Positions 33,373-41,216 are shown, numbered from the stretch's first letter. The stretch: 47,598 nt of DNA from Actinospica acidithermotolerans (GCF_018139625.1 NZ_JAGSOH010000050.1:1-47598); one strand, 5' to 3'. A program made the numbers and translations. The notes: generated by a model not told the origin, from the sequence alone.

Positions 33373-34286
33373 GCTTCATCGACGAGTACCGGGACCGCTT
33401 CGGCGGCGTCGAGCCGATCTGCAGGACGCTCACCGCGCACGGCTGCAGCATCGACCCCTCTACGTACTACCACTTCAAAAAGCGCCTGCCCTCGGCCCGC
33501 GCCGTGCGCGATGCCGAACTCAAGCAGCTGATCACGGCCGTGCACGAGGAGAACTACGGCGTGTACGGCGCCCGCAAGATCTGGCGCGAGCTTCACCGCC
33601 GCGGCCAGGCGGTGGCCCGCTGCACGGTCGAGCGGCTGATGCGCGAGCTCGAACTGTCCGGTGCGGTACGCGGCAAGAAGGTGCGCACCACCGTGCCGGA
33701 CCCGGCGCACGAGCGTGCACCGGACCTGGTCAAACGCAACTTCGTCGCCTCGGCGCCGAACCGGGTGTGGGTGGCCGACTTCACCTACGTCGCCGCGTTC
33801 TCGGGCACGGTGTACGTCGCGTTCGCCCTCGACACCTTCTCCCGCCGCATCGTGGGCTGGTCGGCCGCGACCAGCAGGGCGACACCGCTCGTGCTCGGCG
33901 CGCTCGAGATGGGCCTGTGGCAGCGCGACCGCGACGGGGCCGACCGCGCCGGCCTGATCCACCACTCCGACGCCGGATCTCAGTACACCAGCTTCCGCCT
34001 GGCCGCCCACCTGGCCACAGAACAGATCGCGGCCTCGATCGGCACCGTCGGCGACGCCCTCGACAACGCCCTGATGGAATCGACCATCGGCCTGTACAAG
34101 ACCGAACTGATCAAACGACGCGGGCCCTGGCGCACCCTCACGGACGTCGAACTCGCCACCGCCGAGTGGATCGACTGGTACAACAACCGCCGCCTGCACG
34201 GTGAGATAGGCCACGTCCCACCCGTCGAATACGAGGCAAACTTCTACCTCACCCAGCCAAACCGGCAGCTAGAACCCCAACCCTAG
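33369..34286 (+). CDS. IS3-family transposase OrfB (DDE integrase core)
   Basis: 305 residues. HTH_21 region (LITAVHEENYGVYGARKIWR) followed by an rve-type DDE domain: D in VWVADFTYVAAF, D in HHSDAGSQYTSF, and E in DNALMESTIGLYKTELI, with the trailing WIDWYNNRRLHGEIGHVPP. All catalytic residues are intact. Starts at GTG 33369 overlapping the orfA stop as GTGA, where frameshifting would occur. Confidence 0.9.
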   Translation: MSFIDEYRDRFGGVEPICRTLTAHGCSIDPSTYYHFKKRLPSARAVRDAELKQLITAVHEENYGVYGARKIWRELHRRGQAVARCTVERLMRELELSGAVRGKKVRTTVPDPAHERAPDLVKRNFVASAPNRVWVADFTYVAAFSGTVYVAFALDTFSRRIVGWSAATSRATPLVLGALEMGLWQRDRDGADRAGLIHHSDAGSQYTSFRLAAHLATEQIAASIGTVGDALDNALMESTIGLYKTELIKRRGPWRTLTDVELATAEWIDWYNNRRLHGEIGHVPPVEYEANFYLTQPNRQLEPQP

Positions 34287-34313
34287 AGCCTGGACCAATC
34301 CCGGTACGGTTCA

Positions 34314-34890
34314 TCGCCCGGCTCGCCTCCGCTTTAGCCTCGCGACCGACATCCGGTACGGCCGAGTCGCGTGGCGGCGCCCCACGCCATCGCAGGCCGT
34401 TCACAGCGAGCCGCAGACGGCCCAATACGGCCGGTTGGGCCACCGTTGGTGGCAGTTCCACGGTGGTGGCCGCCCGTTGTGCACCATGTCCGTCACAGGC
34501 GTGCTGCCCGGTCTGGCGGCCAACCGCTCAACTGCGCTCAGCAGGCACTGAACTGCAGGCCGGCCGCGGCCGCAGAGATTGCATCACGAGGCGCGGTGCA
34601 AACGCCCTGACCCAAACGGTTCGCAGTCCGACGTGCTGACATGCCGCGTCGCGCCGCGCCGTGGCGGCCTGCGCAGAAGAGCTCCGCCCATACCTTCCTG
34701 ACGAATTAACACGGAGCGGAGGCACTACCGGTGCGGCTCGGGGGTTCGAGACGCTTCGCGTCCGCGTGTCGCGGTCGGCTGCCACATGCCCCCACTGCGG
34801 CGATCACGGTACTCGGTCAGTTGCGGAAGGTTGAACAGAATCCGACCGTCAAAAGCGACCACACGAACCCGCAGGTGAGCACTTATCTGA
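34314..34890. other. Non-coding or scrambled remnant between IS3 and tRNA cluster
   Basis: 577 bases in which no frame reads as a real protein, and the expected integrase 3' half is absent. It lies where the end of an integrated element should meet the tRNA gene, so it may contain deletion-scarred element DNA. I see no clear copy of the tRNA 3' end here. Confidence 0.4.
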
Positions 34891-34923
34891 CCTGCTCCCC
34901 GCCCTGCTCCCCGGGGAGCAGGG
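34891..34923. repeat. 22-bp perfect palindrome with extra direct half-copy
   Basis: CCCTGCTCCCC (34902-34912) is directly followed by its reverse complement GGGGAGCAGGG (34913-34923), and CCTGCTCCCC also occurs at 34891-34900. A cruciform or recombinase/regulator binding site is possible. It stands 85 bp from tRNA-Val. Confidence 0.5.
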
Positions 34924-34954
34924 GGAGCGGTGAAAATGGCACACACAAATCATA

Positions 34955-34989
34955 AAGGCCGTGACAACCTTGATAGCTGCCACGGCCTT
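34955..34989 (-). terminator. Terminator of the tRNA cluster
   Basis: AAGGCCGTG (34955-34963) and CACGGCCTT (34981-34989) form a 9-bp stem with a 17-nt loop, 18 bp beyond the 3' end of tRNA-Val. On the minus strand the stem is followed by TTATGATTTG, consistent with rho-independent termination. Confidence 0.6.
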
Positions 34990-35007
34990 GACCTGCGGTA
35001 ATGCGAG

Positions 35008-35079
35008 TGGACGATACTGGGATTGAACCAGTGACCTCTTCCGTGTCAGGGAAGCGCTCTCCCGCTGAGCTAATCGTCC
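35008..35079 (-). tRNA. tRNA-Val (GAC)
   Basis: The minus strand folds into a full cloverleaf: 7-bp acceptor GGACGAT/ATCGTCC, D-arm TAGCTCAGCGGGAGAGC, anticodon loop CCTGACAC with GAC, and TpsiC arm GGTTCAATCC, with discriminator A. No CCA is encoded. It is the last tRNA of the Gly-Cys-Val run, and its 3' end faces the truncated integrase, so it is the probable attachment site of the degraded element. Confidence 0.95.
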
Positions 35080-35110
35080 GGGAAATCTCCCTCGCGCGAG
35101 GCGAGAGCGG

Positions 35111-35181
35111 AGGTGGAGACGGGATTTGAACCCGTGTACACGGCTTTGCAGGCCGTTGCCTCGCCTCTCGGCCACTCCACC
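35111..35181 (-). tRNA. tRNA-Cys (GCA)
   Basis: Acceptor GGTGGAG/CTCCACC, anticodon loop CCTGCAAAG with GCA, TpsiC GGTTCAAATC, and discriminator U as required by CysRS. 31 bp upstream of tRNA-Val on the same strand. Confidence 0.95.
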
Positions 35182-35225
35182 GCGCGGTTTGGGTGGCGGT
35201 GCACCCGGGACCTGAGTCCCACGCG

Positions 35226-35297
35226 AGCGGACGACGGGATTTGAACCCGCGACCCTCACCTTGGCAAGGTGATGCTCTACCACTGAGCCACGTCCGC
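35226..35297 (-). tRNA. tRNA-Gly (GCC)
   Basis: Acceptor GCGGACG/CGTCCGC, D-arm GGCTCAGTGGTAGAGC, anticodon loop CTTGCCAAG with GCC, TpsiC GGTTCAAATC, discriminator U. First gene of the Gly-Cys-Val cluster. Confidence 0.95.
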
Positions 35298-35462
35298 GTG
35301 TCTTCCAGGTTGCCGTTCGGCGCTCCTGGCGACGAGGAAAACTGTATCGGATTCCGTCTCAGGATCAAATTCCTTTGCTCGCCGGGCCTGGCCGTCCTTC
35401 GATCGGGTGAGCGGGTGGGCCAAGCGCGCGCGGTTCGGGGTTCGTCGGGTCAGGATGGGGGC

Positions 35463-36329
35463 ATGCGTCCTGATCACCCCTTTCACCAGCACCGCGGCGC
35501 CGCGCGCGGTGCGAGCCGGGTCCTTTGTTCGCTTGCCGCGCTGATGGCCGGGACCTCGGCGACGGTGTTCGGCGCGGCTCCGGCGGGGGCGATCGTCGGC
35601 GGCAGCGCGGCGTCCCAGGGCGAGTACCCGTTCATGGTGTCGCTGCGGGAGAACGGCTACGCCTACTGCGGCGGCACGCTCGTGGCGCCCTCCTGGGTGC
35701 TGACGGCCGCGCACTGCGTCAGCGGGCGCACGGCGTCGGAGTTGAGCGCGGTGGTGGACCAGGCGGCGCGGGACGGCTCGGCGGGGGAGTCGCTCAGCGT
35801 GGACCGCACGGTGGTGGACCCGCGGTACGACGCGAACTCGGAGGACTACGACGCGGCGCTCGTGCACCTCACGACGCCCGCGTACGGCGTTCAATCGATC
35901 GCGATCGACCCAGCCGGCTCCGGCGATACGGCGTACGCGCAGGCCGGAAAGGTCGCGACCGTGATCGGCTACGGTTCGGTCGATCCCGAGGACGTCAACG
36001 GGAACGGCGCGATCCAATACCCCGCGACGCTCCAGCAGACGACCGTCGCGATCGACTCCGACAGCACCTGCAGTTCGGTCTTCAACGGCACCTCGGAACC
36101 CGCCGCGCACACCACGCTCATGCTCTGCGCGGGCGGCGACGGCGTGCACGACGCGTGCGTGGGGGACAGCGGCGGCCCGCTGATGGTGATGGACGGGGCC
36201 GCGGGCTGGACGCAGGTCGGGATTGTCAGCTGGGGCGCCGGCTGCGCGGTGCGCGGTGTGCCCGGCGTCTACACGCGGCTGTCCGATCAGCAGATCAACG
36301 CCTTCGTGAAGAGCACCATCAACGGCTGA
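35463..36329 (+). CDS. Secreted trypsin-like serine protease (S1 family)
   Basis: 288 residues. An N-terminal signal sequence of about 40 residues ends AAPAGA, followed directly by IVGGSAASQGEYPFMVSL, the mature N-terminus that inserts into the activation pocket. Signal cleavage alone could therefore yield an active enzyme. Catalytic triad: H84 in LTAAHC, D130 in DYDAALVHL, S236 in GDSGGPL; the pocket region GIVSWGAGCA and ACVGDS point to trypsin-like (Arg/Lys) specificity. ATG 35463 is chosen because upstream sequence reads through the tRNA genes. Monocistronic; no S1 propeptide visible. Confidence 0.9.
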   Translation: MRPDHPFHQHRGAARGASRVLCSLAALMAGTSATVFGAAPAGAIVGGSAASQGEYPFMVSLRENGYAYCGGTLVAPSWVLTAAHCVSGRTASELSAVVDQAARDGSAGESLSVDRTVVDPRYDANSEDYDAALVHLTTPAYGVQSIAIDPAGSGDTAYAQAGKVATVIGYGSVDPEDVNGNGAIQYPATLQQTTVAIDSDSTCSSVFNGTSEPAAHTTLMLCAGGDGVHDACVGDSGGPLMVMDGAAGWTQVGIVSWGAGCAVRGVPGVYTRLSDQQINAFVKSTING

Positions 36330-36418
36330 GCGCCAGTCCTCCGGGCAGATTCCCTCCGTACGCTCAGCGTTCACAAGCCGCGCGCGTGCGACGGCCCGCG
36401 GTGGTAGATCATGGGTCC

Positions 36419-37417
36419 GTGCGGGATTACGCCTACTTCGACGGACGGCTGGCCACCGGGCTGGCCGAGCTGAGCCACGACCCGGCCGTGCTCGACGGTC
36501 CCGGGTGGTGGGCCGTGGTGGGCACCTTCGAGGGGGAGTGGACCTTCGCCCGGTTCACGGACGTCCGGGTGGCGCCGCTGCCGGACGGCCTGTGGTCGGG
36601 CCCGAGCGAGAGCGCGTGGCGCACCTCGCTCGGGCGCCGTGCGTACGAGCAGGGCGTGCGGGAGATCCGGGAGCAGATCGCCCAGGGCTGGATCTACCAG
36701 GTGAACCTGTGCCGCGTGCTCACGGCGCCGGTCTCCGGCCGGTCCGAGCCGGCCGGGCTCGCGCGCGTGCTGGCGGCCGGGAACCCCGCGCCGTACGCCG
36801 GGGTCGTGGACCTGCCCGACGCCGGGGTGCGGGTCGTCTCGGCCTCGCCGGAGCTTTTCCTGTCCCGCAGCGGAGACGTGCTCGCCTCCGGGCCGATCAA
36901 GGGCACCGGGAAGACGGCCGAGGACCTGCTGCCCAAGGACACCGCCGAGAACGTGATGATCGTCGACCTGGTGCGCAACGATCTGGCGCACGTCGCCGAG
37001 CCGGGGACCGTGGACGTGCCCGAGCTGTGCGTCGTCCGCCGGCACCCCGGCCTGGTGCACCTGGAGTCCCGGGTCACCGCGCGCATCCGGCAGGGCCAGG
37101 GCTGGCCCGGCATCCTGGACGCGACGTTCCCGCCCGGATCGGTGACCGGCGCCCCGAAGTACAGCGCGCTCAAGACGATCGCCGAGCTGGAACGGGAGGC
37201 GCGCGGGCCCTACTGCGGCGCGATCGGCTGGGTGGACGGCGACCGGCGGCAGGCGCGGCTGGCCGTCGGCATCCGCACCTTCTGGCTCGAGCACGGCCTG
37301 CTGCGCTTCGGCACCGGAGCCGGGATCACCTGGGGCTCGGACCCGGCCCGGGAGTGGGCGGAGACCGAGCTCAAGGCCGCCCGGCTGATCGGCCTGGCCA
37401 ACGCCTCGAATAAGTGA
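36419..37417 (+). CDS. pabB: Chorismate-binding enzyme, aminodeoxychorismate synthase component I
   Basis: 332 residues, the catalytic C-terminal half of the PabB/TrpE family: YEQGVREIREQIAQGWIYQV, SPELFLSRSGDVLASGPIKG, TAENVMIVDLVRNDL, TFPPGSVTGAPKYSALKTI, and the final AGITWGSDPAREWAETELKA. It converts chorismate and ammonia to aminodeoxychorismate for folate or p-aminobenzoate-derived products. The PIKGT motif fits PabB (Lys nucleophile) better than TrpE. The N-terminal domain is short, as in other actinobacterial copies. GTG 36419 has no Shine-Dalgarno. No PabA or PabC gene is adjacent. Confidence 0.8.
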   Translation: MRDYAYFDGRLATGLAELSHDPAVLDGPGWWAVVGTFEGEWTFARFTDVRVAPLPDGLWSGPSESAWRTSLGRRAYEQGVREIREQIAQGWIYQVNLCRVLTAPVSGRSEPAGLARVLAAGNPAPYAGVVDLPDAGVRVVSASPELFLSRSGDVLASGPIKGTGKTAEDLLPKDTAENVMIVDLVRNDLAHVAEPGTVDVPELCVVRRHPGLVHLESRVTARIRQGQGWPGILDATFPPGSVTGAPKYSALKTIAELEREARGPYCGAIGWVDGDRRQARLAVGIRTFWLEHGLLRFGTGAGITWGSDPAREWAETELKAARLIGLANASNK

Positions 37418-37442
37418 ACCCCGCCGCGTCGCGACGGGGTTC
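37416..37442 (+). terminator. Terminator after pabB
   Basis: GAACCCCG (37416-37423) and CGGGGTTC (37435-37442) form an 8-bp stem with an 11-nt loop starting at the stop codon. It lies between the convergent pabB and ssgB genes and may serve both. Confidence 0.55.
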
Positions 37443-37478
37443 CGCGGATCCGCAGCCGGATCCGGAGGCCTTGCCGGT

Positions 37479-37892
37479 TCAGTTGTCCGCGAACAGGTGC
37501 GCGAGCTCGGTGTCGATGTCGTAGTGCCGGTGCTCGGAGCCGGGCGCCACGGCGGCGTTGGTGCGCTTCAGGAAGCTCTCCAGGGCGCGCGCGGGCGCCT
37601 CCAGCAGGGCCTCGCCCTCCGGCGAGGAGAGCGCGATGCAGACGATGCCCTGGCCGCGGTTTCGCGAGGGCCAGACGCGGACGTCGCCGCAGCCGGTGGG
37701 CCGTCGCAGCCCCTCGGCGAGCAGATCGCGGGCGAATACCCAGTCCACCGTCTCGTTGCCGCCGGTGTGGAACGAAGCGTGCACGGCGTAGGGGTCCGCC
37801 GAGTCGTATCGCAGGCCCGCCGGCACCGGTAGTGACGATTCGCTGGAGACGACAAGGCGCAACTGCAGCTCACAGGTCACCGAGGTGCTCAT
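37479..37892 (-). CDS. ssgB: Sporulation-specific cell division protein SsgB
   Basis: 137 residues, the same length as Streptomyces SsgB as I recall it. It contains the strongly conserved stretches LRLVVSSESSLPVPAGLRYD, DPYAVHASFHTGG, VFARDLLAEGLRRPTGCGDV, GIVCIALSSPEGEALLEAPA and RALESFLKRT. SsgB is the SsgA-like protein that marks the septum sites and tethers FtsZ in sporulating aerial hyphae. ATG 37892 has GGGAAAGG about 10 nt upstream. This is the clearest sign that the organism is a mycelial, sporulating actinomycete. In Streptomyces coelicolor ssgB is under the stress/development sigma factor SigH; no firm promoter could be assigned here. Confidence 0.92.
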   Translation of the reverse strand: MSTSVTCELQLRLVVSSESSLPVPAGLRYDSADPYAVHASFHTGGNETVDWVFARDLLAEGLRRPTGCGDVRVWPSRNRGQGIVCIALSSPEGEALLEAPARALESFLKRTNAAVAPGSEHRHYDIDTELAHLFADN

Positions 37893-38401
37893 GGCGGCCG
37901 GCCTTTCCCGTAGGAGTGCGTTGGGGTTACGCACGGAACGTGGCAAAGATGCCACCGCAGCGTGGTCGGTAAACCCCTGTGGCCGGGATACGCCGCAGGC
38001 TTGCGCCGTTGGGCTGATGGCCGCCGGGTCCGTCCCATCGGATCGCGGCCAGGCAGAGGGCGCCGTTCCGGACAGGTCTTGATGCTCTCCTATGGATGTT
38101 CGGGATGCACGCAAGCGCGCCGCGCCGCCGGCCAAGATCACCCGGTCGGCGGCGGATCCGGCGCGGCGCGCGGCGGCCGGTGCTCGACGTACGGCGGTTG
38201 ACCTGGCGGATTCCGGCCGCCCTCCGGAGATCCCGGGGCGGCCCCGGTCGCCGCCACACGGTGGTGGATCGTCCGGACGGGTGCCGCCCGGCGCGCCTTC
38301 CCAATACCCTGATGAACCATCCGGCCGGGTCCGGCGACCTCGAACCCTGACGGGCCCGGCCGCCGCGCGGCGCGCCCGGAACATCCTTTCGGCGCAACGG
38401 A
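37893..38401. other. ssgB upstream region, no gene seen
   Basis: 509 bases between ssgB and the convergent-side hydrolase stop. GTGGCAAAGATGCCAC (37944-37959) is an inverted repeat 52 bp upstream of ssgB and may be a regulator site. The remainder is GC-rich with open but unconvincing frames. The ssgB promoter must lie here. Confidence 0.35.
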
Positions 38402-39610
38402 CTACGCCGCGAGCGCCGCGTACGCGCCGGTCTCGAAGTCCGTCGAGACCTCGGGCGGTTGAGGGCCCTGCCATAGCTTCTGGGTGAGCAGGATGCCGAT
38501 CAGCCCCTCCCGCGGATCGTTGAACCAGGACGTGCCGAGACCGCCGTTCCAGCCGTACCGGCCGACGGCGCCGAGCCCGGTGCGCGCTGTGGTGATCTGC
38601 ACTCCGAAGCCCCAGCCGGCGGCGTCCCACATGCCCGGGGTCAGGCCGCCGTGCCGCCGGTTGCCTTCGGTGAGGTGGTCGGTCGTCATCAGTTCGACGC
38701 TCGGCCGGGACAGGATCCGGGTGCCGCTGTAGACGCCGCCGCCGAGCAGCATCCGCGCGAAGACGAGAAAGTCGTCCACCGTCGAGACGAGGTCACCGCC
38801 GCCGTCCGGGAACAGCGGCGGCTCGCTCCAGATCCCGTTCTCGCCCGGATCGACGAGCACCGGCGCCCCCGACTCCGGGTCCGCGCGGTACGCCGAGACG
38901 AGCCGCTCCTGCTTCTCCGGCGGCACGTGGAACGCCGTGTCGTCCATGCCCAGCGGCTCGAAGATCCGCTTGTGCAGGTACTCCGGGAACGAGCTGCCGC
39001 ACGCGCGCGCGATCAGCACCCCGGCCACGGCGAGGCCCTGGTGGTAGAGCCACGCCTCGCCCGGCTGGTAGAGCAGCGGAAGCGCGCCGAGGCGGCGCAT
39101 GAAAAGGTCGGGCTCCGGCGTCGGCTCCGGCTTGAGCCGCGGCGGCCCGACCGCGACCCCGGCCTCCTCCAGCGCCGCGGTGATCGGCCAGTCCGGCTCG
39201 AAGACCAGGCCGAAGCCGGCCCGGAAGCTCAGCAGATCGCGCAGCGTGATCGCCCGCTCGGCGGGCACGGTCTCCGAAAGCGGGCTCGCCGGCGTCTTGA
39301 GCACGCGCATCTCGGCGAGCTCCGGCAGGAATCGGTCCACCGGATCGTCGAGGCGCAGCACGCAGTCCTCCACCAGCGTCAGCGCGGCCACGGCCGTGAT
39401 CGGCTTGCTCATCGAGGCGATCCGGAAGATCGAATCCCGGCTCATCGCCTCGCCGCGGTCCCCGTCCCGCCGCCCGAGCACCTCGACGTGCGTCGAATCG
39501 CCCTTCGCCACCGCCGCCACCAGACCGGGCACCGTACCCCGCTGGACGTAGCCCGACAGGATGCGGTGGACGCGGCTCAGACCCCGCGGAGTGAAATCGT
39601 TCGCTGCCAT
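38402..39610 (-). CDS. Serine hydrolase of the beta-lactamase/esterase EstB family
   Basis: 402 residues, no signal peptide, so cytoplasmic. Class C beta-lactamase-like fold: nucleophile motif S-M-S-K in FRIASMSKPITAVAALTLVE, the helix LRDLLSFRAGFGLVF, and the second motif region WLYHQGLAVAGVLIARACGS (Tyr for general base). A C-terminal GRYGWNGGLGTSWFNDP segment carries the usual HxG-like strand in modified form. Such enzymes are esterases, D-aminopeptidases or amide hydrolases rather than resistance enzymes. ATG 39610 was chosen over an upstream codon 15 bp away; neither has a good Shine-Dalgarno. Confidence 0.85.
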   Translation of the reverse strand: MAANDFTPRGLSRVHRILSGYVQRGTVPGLVAAVAKGDSTHVEVLGRRDGDRGEAMSRDSIFRIASMSKPITAVAALTLVEDCVLRLDDPVDRFLPELAEMRVLKTPASPLSETVPAERAITLRDLLSFRAGFGLVFEPDWPITAALEEAGVAVGPPRLKPEPTPEPDLFMRRLGALPLLYQPGEAWLYHQGLAVAGVLIARACGSSFPEYLHKRIFEPLGMDDTAFHVPPEKQERLVSAYRADPESGAPVLVDPGENGIWSEPPLFPDGGGDLVSTVDDFLVFARMLLGGGVYSGTRILSRPSVELMTTDHLTEGNRRHGGLTPGMWDAAGWGFGVQITTARTGLGAVGRYGWNGGLGTSWFNDPREGLIGILLTQKLWQGPQPPEVSTDFETGAYAALAA

Positions 39611-39782
39611 GGCACAAGTCAACACCGCCGCCCCGACAAACGCCCGTGCGGCGTTCCGCGGAGAAGTCCGAAATTCCTGAGAATCAACGAAGAAGGGCGG
39701 TCAGGGCGGAAACGGGGGAACCGCGAAGATCGGCGGCTCGTTGCACCGGTATCAGTACCGAGGCATAGACGGGAGGATGGGG

Positions 39783-40136
39783 ATGCCGTTCCACTCAGGG
39801 TACGGCTACGGCACGGGCGACTGGTTGTGGTCGATCTTCAGTACGGCGCTGTTCGTCGTGCTGGTCACGATGGCGATCCTGCTGCTGATCAGGCTGCTGT
39901 CCGGCGGCCGTCGGCAGGGCCCTGGCATGGTGTCCAGGCCGGTCTGGCCCGCCGCGGGTCCCGGGCCGGGCCACGGCCCCGGCGCGCAGAGCGCCGAGCG
40001 AATACTCGCCGAGCGCTACGCCCGCGGCGAGATCTCCGAGGAGGAGTACCGCGACAGACTGGAGGTCCTGCGCCAGACCGGTTTCGCCGCAGCCGGCACC
40101 GAACCGGGCGCCCGCGGCCCGGCCGTCAGGGGGTAG
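39783..40136 (+). CDS. SHOCT domain membrane protein
   Basis: 117 residues: a Gly/Tyr-rich start (MPFHSGYGYGTGDWLWSIFS), one membrane helix (TALFVVLVTMAILLLIRLLS), a Gly/Pro linker, and a C-terminal SHOCT domain (AERILAERYARGEISEEEYR). SHOCT units are short oligomerisation-type helices found at the ends of membrane proteins. ATG 39783 has GGGAGG 6 nt upstream; ATG 39777 directly follows it. The frame continues after the TAG at 40134-40136 into a repeat-rich tail, so the protein may once have been longer. Confidence 0.8.
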   Translation: MPFHSGYGYGTGDWLWSIFSTALFVVLVTMAILLLIRLLSGGRRQGPGMVSRPVWPAAGPGPGHGPGAQSAERILAERYARGEISEEEYRDRLEVLRQTGFAAAGTEPGARGPAVRG

Positions 40137-40408
40137 ACCGACAGCGCTTATGGCGGAAGTGCGGATACAGGTAGCGCTTATGGCGGAAGTGCGCAGACCG
40201 GTAGCGCTTACGGCGGAAGTGCGGATACAGGTAGCGCTTATGGCGGAAGTGTGCAGGCCGGCAGCGCTTACGGCGGAGGTGTGCAGACCGGCGCGCTTAC
40301 GGCGAGAGTACGCATAGCGTTGGCACATACGGCGGCGCCTGGGCACAGCCTGTCCCCGAGGCACGCCCGATCGCGGACCGCAGCCAGCACCACGTCCGCA
40401 GTGGCAGA
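40137..40408 (+). pseudogene. Former repeat-rich C-terminal extension of the SHOCT protein (inferred)
   Basis: In frame after the SHOCT TAG the sequence reads TDSAYGGSADTGSAYGGSAQ and so on, 10-residue units SAYGGSA(D/Q)TG. After five units the sense moves by one base at about 40292 (an A is missing compared with the other units) and continues SVGTYGGAWAQPVPEARPIA to a TAA. Changes among units fall partly at silent positions (TAT/TAC), which suggests past selection as protein. No start codon or ribosome binding site of its own. Confidence 0.4.
40142..40316 (+). repeat. 30-bp tandem repeat, about 5.8 copies
   Basis: Units begin (C/T)AGCGCTTA(T/C)GGCGG at 40142, 40172, 40202, 40232, 40262, with a degenerate sixth from 40292. 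Copies alternate between two endings (GCGGATACAGG and GCGCAGACCGG), so duplication of a 60-bp pair is likely. No spacers occur, so it is not a CRISPR array. Confidence 0.85.
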
Positions 40409-40410
40409 CG

Positions 40411-40553
40411 ACCAACCCCGCGGTAACCAACCCCGCGGTGACCACCGACCCCGCGGTAACCGACCCCGCGGTAACCGACCCCGCGGTGACCACCGACCCC
40501 GCGGTAACCGACCCCGCGGTGACCACCGACCCCGCGGTAACCGACCCCGCGGT
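40411..40553. repeat. CCCCGCGGT interspersed tandem repeat, nine copies
   Basis: CCCCGCGGT occurs nine times, separated by AACCGA (15-bp units) or GACCACCGA (18-bp units) in mixed order; the first two copies have CCAA instead of CCGA. One plus frame would read TDPAV / TTDPAV repeats, another RPRGN / RPRGDH. It lies downstream of the 30-bp array. No gene start drives either frame. Confidence 0.8.
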
Positions 40554-40673
40554 ACCAACCCCCCAATAGCGGCGTCGGCAAGCTCCTCCAAGACCAGTTC
40601 GTCCGACGCGCCGGAGCAGCCGACGTCGGGGGTGAGGTAAGGAGTTTCCCCAGGTGACCACCTCGCCTGCCCG

Positions 40674-41081
40674 TCAGAGTCCTGAAGCGCGCTCGATCTC
40701 GAAGCGAAGCAGCACCCTGTCGTCCCGTTCCATGGTCGCGCGGTACTCGTCCCAGTCGGGGTGCTCCTCGCCGCGCAGGATGCGGTAGTAGTCGACCAGG
40801 GCGTCGATCCGGTCCGGGCCGTCGGCGAATTCGGCGGTTCCCTCGACCTGCACCCAGCGGCCGTAGAAGGCGTCGTTGAAGACGCAGAGCGAGACGCGCG
40901 GGTCGCGGCGGGCGTTGCGGGCCTTGGCGCGGTCCTCGGTGACGCTGATGATCACCCGGCCGGCCGCGTCGATCCCGGCGGAGACGGGGGACTGCTGGAC
41001 CTTGCCGTCGCGGCGGTAGGTGGCCAGCACGCCGTGGTGGTTCTCGGCGAGGAAGCGGCGCGCTTCGTCGATGTCGGTCAT
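40674..41081 (-). CDS. PPOX-class F420-dependent oxidoreductase
   Basis: 135 residues, usual length of the family. Split-barrel FMN/F420-binding fold: EARRFLAENHHGVLATYRRD, QQSPVSAGIDAAGRVIISVT, NARRDPRVSLCVFNDAFYGR, VQVEGTAEFADGPDRIDALV and a C-terminal RVLLRFEIERASG. Members reduce small substrates with F420H2 in actinobacteria; the substrate is unknown. ATG 41081 has no Shine-Dalgarno, suggesting a leaderless mRNA. Divergent from the DUF2218-methyltransferase gene. Confidence 0.8.
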   Translation of the reverse strand: MTDIDEARRFLAENHHGVLATYRRDGKVQQSPVSAGIDAAGRVIISVTEDRAKARNARRDPRVSLCVFNDAFYGRWVQVEGTAEFADGPDRIDALVDYYRILRGEEHPDWDEYRATMERDDRVLLRFEIERASGL

Positions 41082-41204
41082 GTTCGGTGAAACCGTCGCA
41101 GGGGCGCTGTGGATTCCCCGATTCGCCCGGCTGCCCCGCCGCACTAGGTCATCCGGGTGTATTCCTGCCACCGGACGGGGTGATCTTCCGGTCACGGCCG
41201 CAGA

Positions 41205-41210
41205 TACGGT
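41205..41210 (+). promoter_or_regulatory. -10 box, leaderless start of the DUF2218-methyltransferase gene
   Basis: TACGGT ends 6 nt before ATG 41217. A GGAG sits only 2 nt before the ATG, too close to act as a ribosome binding site, so transcription probably starts at the ATG itself. Confidence 0.45.
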
Positions 41211-41216
41211 GGAGTC

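Larger units (their letters stand above)
32988..34313 (+). mobile_element. IS3-family insertion sequence, complete (1326 bp)
   Basis: The left end TGAACCGTACCGGGGTTG (32988-33005) matches, imperfectly and inverted, the right end (34290-34313). Contains overlapping orfA (33043-33372) and orfB (33369-34286), the IS3 layout. I see no direct repeat of the flanks (left ...GCACAA, right TCGCCC...), which together with the missing integrase 3' end suggests an adjacent deletion after insertion. Confidence 0.85.

Noticed and set aside
40142-40316. CRISPR array
   Set aside because: Units are contiguous 30-bp repeats without spacers and no cas genes are present.
39795-40661. Minus-strand frame with SAISATCIRT and TAGSV repeats
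   Set aside because: Antisense of the two tandem arrays and the SHOCT gene; no start signals. The plus frame continues directly from the SHOCT gene and shows silent changes, so it is the better coding candidate.
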